Positions 1 to 10,521 of a DNA stretch of 64,000 bases are shown in pieces. A program made the position numbers and the translations under genes. This DNA is from Myoxocephalus aenaeus. Taxonomy: Eukaryota; Chordata; Actinopteri; Perciformes; Cottidae. Each line of letters begins with the position of its first letter. Positions within the stretch are counted from its first letter, which is position 1. The stretch spans positions 2,327,001-2,391,000 of the forward strand of contig JBAMJR010000047.1 of NCBI GenBank assembly GCA_038501785.1, in the 5' to 3' direction. The notes under the pieces were generated by a model. That model saw only the letters and a program-made list of their open reading frames with translations, was not told the DNA's origin and made no database searches.

Positions 1-1721
1 AGATTTGCAAGGTTTTATTTCGAGACGCCCGGCTGCGCATTGTTTTTATGCGGCTTTATTGAAGAAGTACAAACACACATGCCTGGATTAGAGTTACAAC
101 AGAAGCCTGCTGTGGTTACTTGCAGCTATTGTGGTACATAAGTAGGATGGGTTAGCAGTCATTTGAGATTCAGCATCAGGTGTGTTGGATTTAAAATGAC
201 ACGGGGAGGCAAACTATTGTGGATTTGTGGCGTTTCATTTGGGGTTGGGTGTGTTTGATTTATGTTAGTTGGCTTTGTGGATTATTTCATGAGATGTTGA
301 AGGTGGATGCCTCAGACAGGGTGTGCAGCATTTTTTGGATATTAGATCAGAATGACTCTGTATTTGGTGTTATTGTATAAAACAGAAACACGCTTTTCCT
401 CATGCTGATAATAGACTCTGAATGTCATTTATTGGAGGTAACACCGTTGTGACGACAGGTGATGAAGAGGATGCTTGAGTCCTGAAGGTTCACAGTATGA
501 GGACCGTCCTTGCTCCACTTCCTTCATGTTAAAACCTATCAAGTCACTCACGTTGTAGGAACCAGGAACCTCCTGGTCTCTACTGACATTCAAACAATCG
601 ACCGGATGTTGAGCGTTTAGTGTCTCCAAAAAAAGTGAAATATGTTGTTTCCTCTAAACACAGAAACCTGAGAGTCTGTTCTTCTGGTTTTGAACACTTT
701 GAATGTAATCTGTGACCTAAATATGGACAAAAGGAAAAAACACAGGACTTTAACAATCCATATAACTCATCAGATCAAGGTGTATGTGGTCTGTGTTTCA
801 ACTGCATAATCACATTATGTTCAGTGCATTAGTGTAACTCTTAATTATCCGTTTTAACGAAGCTAAACCCGGAGCTCCGTGTGTCACTTAGAGATTTGAA
901 GGTATGAACTGTACATCACACAGTTTATTCTTCTTCATATTTACCCCCCGGGACGGGAAAGGCCCTAAACCGTCTGTAATGTTGAATAACACCAGTCCTC
1001 CACTGCCTTAAGGAACCTTTAACCCACCCGAGTCTCGAAATTAGATTGCTCTAAATTGAATCTTTGCGAAATCCTATTCGCAAACACTTTAATGTCATTA
1101 GAGGTATAGTTTCAGAGGAGAATTGTTTTGGGGTTGTGGCTTCAAAAGCCCATATCAGATGAACCCATGAGGCCTCTGGGGGGAAAGCTGGTCGAGGGCT
1201 TCTCCACATAGCTGGCTATATCTGGAGAACAGGGGGAGAGAGAGAGAGAGAAAGGGAAGGAGAGAATGTGTGTGAAGCTGCCAACAGCAGCAGTAAGTCC
1301 TCCAGAGTAAACACAGCCGATGGGGTAAACCCGCCATCCACCCCTCCTCACCCCGAAAGTGGCCTTTCTCTCCCTCTCTCCCTCTCTCTCGTCGCCTATC
1401 TCATTGCCTCTACCTCTTTTCTCCCGCGCCGCCAGCAATATACGACAATTACATCAACAAAACGACAAAGAGGGATTTAAAAGCATAATGAACGCCGGTG
1501 TCATCAGCTTTCATGCCGTCGAATTAGAACGTAATGCTCGTTTCAGTCGGAGGATGAAAGGAGAGGAGGGTAGCTTAGGACAGCGGCCTCTGTAAGTGAA
1601 TACATCCTCAACGCTTCCTTCTGTCAGACATTCCCGGTGTCTGTGGCATTATTTAGTTTCCACCCATGCATCGTCATATTCACACAGCCTTTGTCTGTGG
1701 ATCACACGTTTCATGAGGACG

Positions 1722-1728
<7 letters not shown>

Positions 1729-1791
<63 letters not shown>

Positions 1792-1796
1792 TCTCT
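1729..1796. repeat. (CT)n microsatellite
   Basis: A nearly pure CT run of about 65 bases. Ser-Leu-rich and Arg-Glu-rich reading frames across it come only from the repeat. Confidence 0.97.
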
Positions 1797-3179
1797 GGCA
1801 GTCTGGGGTTTCACCATGTAAGGCTGCAGAGCTCAACTGCTCCTGGGACGAATAAAAAAAAAACATTGTGGAATTTTTTTGGAACAATTCAGCTGGAAAT
1901 AAAAAAAAAGCTGTTTGTTTGTGTAGATAAAAATGGATCATCGAGATACTCACAGTCCATCAGGTAGATTTCTTACAGCGGCGACGGTGTTTTTAGCAAT
2001 ATTAACACTAGTTAATCACAAAGATCACACATCGTTCTGCATGCTAACATGCTAACATGCTAGCATGCTCTTGCAGAGCATCCCCAGAGAGGGGCCGCTC
2101 GCGTAGCGAATAAGCAAATACAGAAAACACAAAATCTACATCCAGATTGGCGACAGATGACCTTTCAAATAGTCGCTTTATTTAAGCAGAGCATTTCTTG
2201 ATACCGCCATGCATGTCTGACGCCATAACATCAATGTTGAGTCTTTAAAGAGCACCTTAAACCCTCTGGGACGATCCCTATTTTCCTTTCTAATAAAAGG
2301 CCCGAAAAGCACCAAAGTCGAGACTGTCACCAGACTTTAAACAGGCGTTCTCCATTTGCTTGAGGGAATAGAACTTTATCAAGGTACTGATACAGAACTT
2401 GGAAACACTGTAATCACCTCCAGAGGGATGAATCCTGAGGAACTGTCATAACAGCAGGCGTTTTGTTTATGGCGTTTTTATTTTTAAACAGATCCGTCGT
2501 TCTTTCTGTTTTCACGTTGTATACACGGAACATACTTGTTCTTATTCTCCTGCTAATAACTCACAAACGTTCTTCTCCTTTCCCACGTCAACTGTTTGTG
2601 AAAACACTGGTCTGTTTTCCTGAACACACTCGCGTGTCCTTTCCTCAGCCTCCCCAAAAGGACGATCATCGGTTTCATCAGTCGTCATGAAGGCAGGGTG
2701 ACAGACGTATCTGTGATTATTGCAGTGGAGCAGCAACAGAGCTGACTGCCCAGTACTGTTTACACGCACATTCGCCTTTTAAGGCAGATGCAAAGCTTTC
2801 TGGGGGGTTATTTTTACTTTTTCCTGACTTTCTTTTTTTTTTTTATTCTGTCCAAGTCCAGGACATCACACATAAACTCTGCCAAAGACCCAGAATGAGT
2901 TGTTTCACCCAAAATAACATGCGTTAATCTATATTCTATAAAAATGGGTTTTAAATCATTTCTTAAAAAACATTTTTATAGAATTGCTTTTAAATGATGT
3001 CGTCCTTTTATGTCCTTTTATGTCCTTCATACAGTTATTTTATACAGTTCTTGTTTATTTTATTTGTTTGTTTGTTTTCTATTCCATTTGCTCTTTTTGG
3101 TTATTTGTTTGCTTTTGTTGTGTTCATTGCCTTTATGGTATGGTCCTTTTTTTGTTTACCGGTATTGACGTTATGTATG

Positions 3180-3259
3180 ACTATGCTTTGCTTCTCTGTA
3201 CAGCACTTTGTAAACTTTGTTTTTAAAGGTGCGATATAAATAAAGTTATTATTATTATT
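3180..3259 (+). repeat. LINE 3' tail with (ATT)n end
   Basis: The segment reads ctgtacagcactttgtaaac, then a tract leading to gatataaataaag and TTATTATTATTATT. This is the usual form of a truncated teleost non-LTR retrotransposon 3' end with its short tandem tail. The AT-rich stretch from about 2985 may belong to the same copy. No reverse transcriptase remains. Confidence 0.6.
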
Positions 3260-4408
3260 CATAATGATATCAGTTGGTATGTCACAAGTCATACTTCAGA
3301 TACGACTACCTTCACGCTGAAGGATGGCAGGATAAATTTATCTTAAATCTTAAAAAGGAGCAGATGAGAACCAGACGAGTTCTCATGAAGGCTTCCGTGA
3401 CACAATAAATCTGTGCTCTTGAATTCTAGCAAACAAGCAGACAAATCTATTATTTATTCTCCAACGGCAGCAACAATAAAAGATTTCTGGATGTTGTGAC
3501 ATGGATTTTTATTTTAACGAGACGCATTTAGAAAACAAGGCTATTTGGGAAATGATTTTGTCACCACTGCTTCAACAATATCGGGATCCCAGAGGATCAA
3601 TTCCCAGACTCTTTGCCTGCGTGGTCATGGCCAAGCTGTATATTTAGAGGCGCCATCAGCTGCCTGGTGCGTGTATCAGCTGCCTATCAGGCTGCCCAGG
3701 ATAACAAAGACAATAGAGTAGTGCAGCCACGACGTTTGATCGGAGGCCAAACTGCAAGCTATAACTCCCAACACGTCCATCACGTCGAGGATGCTCAGCA
3801 ACAGGAAGTGGAAAGAGCTGGACGAGCACAAGGAAATTAGTTCTTCCTGGTTGGTCACGATGCATCAGCACTAGCATCCAAATTAGCACTTTGTATTAGA
3901 ATTTGTTATAGAAAGGAATCATTTGTACAAAAACACCAGCAATAAAGTTGTAATGATTGAATATGTCATGATAACTGTGTAGGTTGCTCCTTTTGCTTGA
4001 GCTCATGCCAACTTTGTTCACTTATGTCTCCATTCAACTGTTTTGGGCTTTTGGGAAATGATGTCTGGTAAAAAATATTTGACCTTTTTTGAGTTGAACA
4101 CTGCATCTTTAGTGAGTTAGTTTCTACGAAGCTCGGCTCTAATCCTACGGGTTTGATTAGTGATCGATGCCCAAAACAATCTGTTTAATACAGACATACG
4201 ATGTCTAATATTATTTATGTGTGAATGAAATGTTCACAGATTTAACTCTTGTGATGATTTAACTTTATTTAAAGTGCATTTAGACCTTTTATGGGTCACG
4301 GGAACCTGGTTTAACAACTTTTAGATTTTAGGATTTAAATGTGAATCAAACAGTGGTGCAACACGTATAACTCACATGGTCTCCTAAAATCTTTTCTAGG
4401 ATGTCCTG

Positions 4409-4409
<1 letters not shown>

Positions 4410-4459
<50 letters not shown>
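4410..4459. repeat. (CT)n microsatellite
   Basis: A CT dinucleotide run of about 48 bases. It explains the Ser-Leu-rich and Arg-Glu-rich frames across it. Confidence 0.97.
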
Positions 4460-4460
<1 letters not shown>

Positions 4461-4606
4461 GTTGTGTTTACAGCCCTGCAGAGCGCTGCATATCTGACAT
4501 TTCTCTCTCAAACTCCAACCAGCTCTGTTCCCATCCGAAAGGTAAGATCCAGCATCCTCCACAGAAACAGCTGCTCTTGCTTTTTCATTTCATTTTACAA
4601 CAGTAG

Positions 4607-4740
4607 ATGTGGAAGATACCAATGACAGCAGAGGACGTTGAGGAGATAATAGCGCTGAGAATTAATCGGGACCAGACGAGTCATGAGAAAGCATTACGTG
4701 TTGTTATTTCTAGTGGATTCAATGACATGACCATGTTAAA
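4607..4740 (+). other. Orphan exon-like segment A
   Basis: An open stretch of 44 codons begins at ATG 4607, directly after a possible acceptor (tttcattttacaacagtag). It ends at a consensus donor (AA|gtaagt, 4741). The translation is balanced and charged (for example MTAEDVEEIIALRINRDQ) and the other two frames are closed. I recognise no family. The outgoing phase does not fit segment B directly, so a missing exon or chance must be assumed. Confidence 0.25.
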
Positions 4741-5462
4741 GTAAGTCAGTTGTTTTTTAATCAGCTGAGCGATGACGTCATTGATCTATGTGAGGGTAAC
4801 AGTGTGGTGTTTTGTGTTAAGATACACTGGGAATGTGTGAATCAGGTCTTCTGATGAACAAGTCATTGTTCACATTCAGCTCTGACCACAGGGGCAGGAG
4901 GAGATGGAAACTGGACTGAACCTCCCAGAGGGATAAACACTCATCTCCAAAGCACATGATGTGATTTTAGAGCATTGATTTTACAGTTTAACTTTTCACA
5001 AACTCAATCTGGTCTGATATGACAGCTCGCTTCACAGGTCTTAATGGTGAGATTGATCAAATGTGCTTCAGCGGACGCTAAACTTGTGAAGATGATTTTA
5101 TTAGAGTCCGAGTCCTGTGTTGACCTTGATGTGTTTGGACTTTTCCATCCTGGCTACAGATTTACTTTCCTCTACTTCATGGTGGCCTCTCTTGGAGGTA
5201 AATACATCTAGTTGTAAATAATAATAAAAAATGTAAAAAGCAAAGGAAGCTAAAATAAAGCAGTAAATCAATAACCAACAGAATCTTCTGTCCGTGGGAA
5301 CAAAGTCACAAAAATAACTTATCTTATTTGAAATTACGATTGCCAAACCTGAAGACATTTTAAGTTATAAGCAGATGGGTGAGGCTGACCATGCCTCACT
5401 TATGATAACAGGTCAGCATGCATCTGTCTGACCTACATTTTACTCCTTGATCATTTTCTCAG

Positions 5463-5529
5463 TTAATGTGCCACAAGTTGGAAAAGATATAAGGCAGCTA
5501 TTTATAACTGTTGATTTTGAGGAATTGGA
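5463..5529 (+). other. Orphan exon-like segment B
   Basis: A pyrimidine-rich acceptor (gatcattttctcag, ending at 5462) and a consensus donor (gtaagt at 5530) bound 67 bases with one open frame. That frame reads VGKDIRQLFITVDFEEL among other residues. It could be a real exon of an unrecognised gene that also uses segment A, or chance. No start or stop exon was found. Confidence 0.22.
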
Positions 5530-6540
5530 GTAAGTGATGACAAAAAAAAAGAGAGAAAAGAAACGTTATTGGTGGATTGTGGAGCTGCGTGTGCCATTAA
5601 CCCGCAGACAGAGGAAAGCCCGGGTATATTTCCTGTCAACATTTAACTTCTCTTTTGTGGAAATGAGGATTTCCTTGCACGGTGAAGCGCGACAGCCCGT
5701 CTTTTCTCGCGTGAAAATGACTGACAGTCGGCACTCGGCACATAATGATGTGCACAGACAAGCGGAGGATAACGTGGAGCACCAGTCACTCACATGGTGT
5801 CAGTCCCACGCCGTTGAGCTGCAGAGGCCCGCACCCGAGACCATTCCCAATCTGAGGCCAACGTGTCGAAGGTCAAAGTGCTGGCAGGACGAATGAAAGC
5901 TCCATTTATGACCTGAAGTGTTGACTGATTTAGGGATTACTGGTATTGGTTTAGGTCCAGTATGAGCTGTTACGGGGAGGCTGACGGCTGTTAAACCACC
6001 ACAGCTGGAGTTCATCTAATGGCCACTAGGTGGTGGGAACGACAAAATCTCCCCGAGTGACATCTTTCATGTTACACAGTCGTTTCATCCGAAAATATTG
6101 ATTAGACCAGCTTTAAAGTGTAGTGTTTTAGGTTAATTTTGTATTTCACAGTGAAACGGGATAATTGGGCCCTTACAAGAACGATTTTAATTAATTTGCC
6201 TTTGCATCTGATTGGGCCGCTAAAAAGTGGGGACGTGAAACCGAAGAGAAAACAGGGATTTTATGTAATAAATACTCTGATAATGATTTTTGAGAAGTAT
6301 AATTAGCTTATAACAAGTGACAAATTAAACTCAGTAGCGAGATAGAACGTACTTTAATCTCGAGAAGACAAACCTTCAGTGGCCTTCTTTCCTGAAGCTT
6401 CATTCCTATTAAAGTTGACTTCATTATTACAATTTGCCAAAGCTGTTTTTCTTCTTCCACCTGGACCCTGAATGTGTCACCTGTTTCTGCTTCAGTCCTT
6501 CCAGCTTTATGTATCCAATTCAAACTAAACAAAGCCTCTG

Positions 6541-6905
6541 CCCAGCCAGCATGTCCACGTGGGGCCCATAAGGTTTAAATTTGGGCTGCAGATAAGGGTC
6601 CCAAGTGGGTTTGTCCACAGTTTCCACGGTGGCCTCACCTGTGTTTGCCCATATGGGTTTCAAGTTGGTGCGGACTGGGTTTATTCACCGGTTTATTCAC
6701 TGACTTTAAGAGGGATCTGACTGGGCTTTAAGTGGGACCCAAATAGGCTACATTATGGGTTTCGGTGAATAAACCCAGTCTGCACCAACTTGAAACCCGT
6801 ATGGGCAAACACAGGTGAGGTCACCGTGGAAACTGAGGAAAAACCCACTTGGGACCCTTATCTGCAGCCCAAATTTAAACCTTAAACATGGACATGCTGG
6901 CTGGG
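6541..6905. mobile_element. Foldback (MITE-like) element
   Basis: Left arm 6541-6690 (starting cccagccagcatgtcc) is matched in reverse complement by 6763-6905 (ending ggacatgctggctggg), with a loop of about 70 bases. The arms pair almost completely with a few mismatches. No reading frame is present, so it would be a non-autonomous DNA element. I cannot name the family or see a clear target-site duplication. Confidence 0.75.
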
Positions 6906-8517
6906 TGAATGCAGGAAATTGAAGGCGAGGCATTATTTCAAACTGCAGCACGTTTTCTTGCGGCTGTTTCAGTTTTCAGGGCTCAGAAATCAAACCTCAA
7001 AAAGCTCCTGCTGTCAGAGCCGACTCTTCAGTCAGGTCAGAAGGTCTCAAAGCCAACTGTGTGTGTGTGTGTGTGTTAAAGTGCTAACATGTCAAGTGAT
7101 AAGTGGTGACTCAGAAGCAGATTACGGGTGGAAGAAACAAAAGTGAAATGATAAAAATAGAAGTGTTGATTTGTCTGTGTAGAAGCCACCGAATGGATAA
7201 AAGGCCTCCTGTTATCTGCTACTTGTTCCACACTGCAGCGAAGTAAACAAGGAGAAGAAAAAACAAGGATGCAAGTACTTTTAATGTTACAGTGAAGCAA
7301 CAGAAAACGGCCACTTTGTTTCCGTTGCCGCCCTCGGGACAAACCTCAGCACACAGGATGTGTATCTACTGCACAGATCACCAGCCGAACATCAGACGTC
7401 TCTAAACAACAAGGCTCCAGGAATCCAAAGCTGCCTGTACGGCCGTTCTCCGCTTCTGTATTACAACAAAACACAGCAGGGGCCGCCGGCAGGACTTTTA
7501 ATCTCGGTAAAAAATAGCCCAACACTTGGCAGAGCCGACGCACGAGTGGTGAGACGTTTCAGGGTTTACGGGAGCCGCTGACGCAAAAGCCCAAGGTCAC
7601 CTTGTCGCTGTGACCTTGACCTCAGGAAAGTCCACGCATTCAGCAGAGTCAATTAGTGTTTTCTGCTCGCATGCTTTTTCGTCTTATTCATTCGACACGG
7701 GTGGCTAATTTTGGCAAACCTTTGGCCGAACAACTTAGTCAGCAAATAACACTTTAATACTTTAATCTGATTGTGGATTTTCTAGTCATAAATATCGTAT
7801 GTTTGGGTTTTTAAAAGCAAGATTTTAGAGGGCTTTAACATGTATTAGTCATCACATAACCCTTTGTGGCTGCTCACATAAATTCACTTTAAATGCTGAA
7901 ATTCAGGGATTAAATGAACATAGTTACCTTCAGGTGGTCATTGTATATACTTTAGTTTATCCTAATCAAAATGTGTTACATGGTGCGTTTGGGTTCACGT
8001 CTTTTCTTCGCACCATGTGAATGCAGACCTTGTCGGTCGCATCGTGTTGCTACTTGAGTCTGACTCGACACCTCTGAGCTGCTCTCTTATCATCACACCG
8101 TGTGCTGCGATACAGAAAAGGTCACACGAGGTCTCAGCCAGGACTCATCACCCAGTCGAGGGTGCTGAGGCGCCTCTCATTTTTTATTGTCATTTTTAAA
8201 GCACAAAGGCAAACAGGGATCTATGTCTTTGACCTTTTTTCTTACTTTTCTTTTTTTTCCAGCGGCAGGGAGAAGATAGAGAAGAAGGCCTTTGTGTTTG
8301 TTGTGTCACTGCAGGACTGAACCGCTTCAGGCCAGGCGGCCTAAACACCTGAGCTGAGCTCGTCTCCAGACAACCAGCTCCCTGACCTCACCTCCTCGAA
8401 CCAGCGCTGACCGGCTCAGTCCAGCTCCACTCTCGGCCCCAAACAGGCCCAGCAGCCTGACCGAACTCCCTCCTCTCTCTACCCGGCCAATCAAAATCTA
8501 ACCGGCCCGCCGTCTCC

Positions 8518-8679
8518 ATGGAGCGCGTCCAGCACATGACCAAGTCGGCCATCCGCCGAGCGTCTCAGATCGAGGTGACCCCGCAGGTCAAGAGGAACCT
8601 GCAGGAGCTCTTCGTCAACTTCACCCTCATCCTCATCTGCCTGCTGCTCATCTACATCATCGTGCTGCTGAGCAGCTGA
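8518..8679 (+). CDS. pln: Phospholamban, SERCA inhibitor
   Basis: Encodes a 53-residue tail-anchored peptide of the sarcoplasmic reticulum that binds SERCA and lowers its calcium affinity; phosphorylation relieves the block. The cytoplasmic helix reads MERVQHMTKSAIRRASQIEV, with the PKA site R13-R14-A15-S16 intact. A short linker (about 21-24) is followed by the membrane helix (about 31-51), LFVNFTLILICLLLIYIIVL. Zipper positions L37, I40, L44, I47 and L51 that hold the pentamer are kept. Length fits the family (52 in mammals). Differences from the mammalian protein are Q17 in place of T17 (the CaMKII site), T36 and Y46 in place of two membrane cysteines, and a Ser-Ser end. C41 is retained. 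The ATG is the first of the conserved MEKVQ-type start, and the frame is intronless as in other vertebrates. The family assignment is near certain. It is convergent with fam184a, whose stop codon lies about 6.2 kb away. Confidence 0.96.
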   Translation: MERVQHMTKSAIRRASQIEVTPQVKRNLQELFVNFTLILICLLLIYIIVLLSS

Positions 8680-9349
8680 GAGGGAGTCCGGCTCTGCCGG
8701 GCTGCGGGTTTGGCTGAGATATGGCCTTTGTTTCTTGTTGATATACAGGTCGTATTTCGAATTAAGCAATGATAACATCCCCATATATCAGCCGAACCCT
8801 GTCTTACACCGGCTGAACACAATAATGCTCAAACTCTCTCAAATGATTTCCATCAGAGCTGATCAGGGATCAGCTTCCCTGCCTCTCTTTCTCAAGGGAA
8901 TGATCTAACGTGACCCGCCTTCGACAGTTTGAGCTTCACTGTGTGTTTGTGTACCTGCTCATCCAGACTAACAGCCCGCTTACACCACAGTGTGTTGTTT
9001 TAAGCTCATTTACGAAGGATGACAGCATATCCTGCTTAACTAATAATAGGTGGAATGTGCAAAATACTGAAATATCAATGCATGAGTGATGTTTCATTTC
9101 CAATGAGCACAGTCGCTTCCTGCAGCCCATCATCACCACCAGCAAGATAAAGATGCTGGAAATTATTTATTTTCCATTAGTATAAATTGTTTTGCTTAGC
9201 ATACATAAATAAACAACTTGATATACTACTTAGAGATCATTAGTACTCTAACAGCCTGGAAAGTATGTGAAGTACACACTGAAAGTATCTTCAACCTTTA
9301 GGCAGCTTACCTGCAGGTGTCTTCAATGGGCTACATGAACAAATAATTC

Positions 9350-9352
<3 letters not shown>

Positions 9353-9397
<45 letters not shown>
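9353..9397. repeat. (AT)n microsatellite
   Basis: About 22 AT units followed by a short actgtatatatact motif; probably inside the pln 3' UTR. Confidence 0.95.
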
Positions 9398-9398
<1 letters not shown>

Positions 9399-9830
9399 TG
9401 TATATATACTCCGTTTGGGCTTGAGAGATTAATGTACGTCTGTTATGAAGTGTGAACGTAGAGAGTCTTAAACACACAGTATCTGATTTAGACCTGGCTC
9501 TTCATCAGTAGTGAGGAAGATTTCCCTTTGCATGGTATGATTGCACTTAATTATGTTTTCTGTGTCTGTTATTGAAGCTGTTACTGACTAATGCTGACAT
9601 GTTTTGGTTCATTGCAGCACGAACCAGCCACATTTACCTTCATTTACCTACCTTTATTTACCTTCACTGTAATAGCCATGGCTGAAAATGTAAAAACTAT
9701 AACCTGCATTTACATTTGGAATTAAGACATTATCGAGATAAAAGTGTGGTTTTGTTCTTCTATGTCTGTTTCGACTTTTGAACTATGGAACAAAGAAATT
9801 GCATGTCAATCAAATTAAAGTCGTTCTGCT

Positions 9831-10465
9831 GCTGCAAGTGTAGAAACGTGTTTTCTTCATTGCACATCATGATTTATTAAATTTGGGAAATATGTATTTA
9901 GATGCAAATCTTTGCAAACCTTATCCTGGATTCTGATTGGTTATTTCTATTCTTACCTGTGCTGTTTTATTCATTAAATATTTAAAATGAAATAGTATGA
10001 TTCATATCATTGTTATTAATAATATGGTAACATGTCAATACACATTTATTTAATTCCAGGGAATTTTATTTCATAATGTCACATCTATTTATTTTGGGGG
10101 ACTTTTATACAAAAATATGTGGCATTATGAAATAATTCAATGTCTTTTTATGTTTACATTTATTTATTCATCACTTATTCACATTATGCAATTGTAATTA
10201 TACATCCATGTATTTATTTAATCGGCATATGCATTTAGTTTAAAGGCATTATTAATTGTTTATTTATTAGTGGCCATAATATGGAATGCCAAATCTTGAC
10301 ATTATACATTTTGTGGTAAATATTTTTGTCTAAGACATATAAAATACCAGGTTTACCCTTTGCAATTAGATTTCAAGTCAGAAAGTGGGCCCTTTTTATT
10401 TGAGACCAATCAACTAATGAAACTGCATTTCAAATTATTTAACTCGCTTATAATATTATGTAAAA

Positions 10466-10521
<56 letters not shown>

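Larger units (their letters stand above)
1..8262. other. Region upstream of pln, no recognised gene
   Basis: I recognise no protein-coding gene here. Human PLN lies inside an intron of CEP85L, but no CEP85L-like coiled-coil exon was recognised on either strand. The stretch holds two CT microsatellites, a LINE 3' tail near 3.2 kb, a foldback element near 6.7 kb and two exon-like segments (4607-4740 and 5463-5529) with good splice signals but no known product. The non-coding first exon and promoter of pln are expected in this region or further upstream, but I could not place them. Confidence 0.6.
8263..9830 (+). other. Likely terminal exon of pln (UTRs plus CDS)
   Basis: A strong acceptor (cttttctttttttttccag, AG at 8261-8262) begins an exon that carries 255 bases of 5' UTR, the whole reading frame and a 3' UTR. 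Mammalian PLN has the same plan, with one upstream non-coding exon. Possible poly(A) signals are AATAAA at 9208-9213 and ATTAAA at 9814-9819. The 3' end given here follows the second and is a guess. A (TA)n microsatellite would lie in the 3' UTR if the longer form is used. Confidence 0.6.

Noticed and set aside
1142..1967. Several open frames of 60-123 codons on both strands
   Set aside because: They consist largely of CT/GA repeat translation (Ser-Leu or Arg-Glu runs).
5534..5896. 120-codon plus-strand frame
   Set aside because: No domain, no splice logic and composition like random sequence; it begins right after the orphan segment B donor and would be intron.
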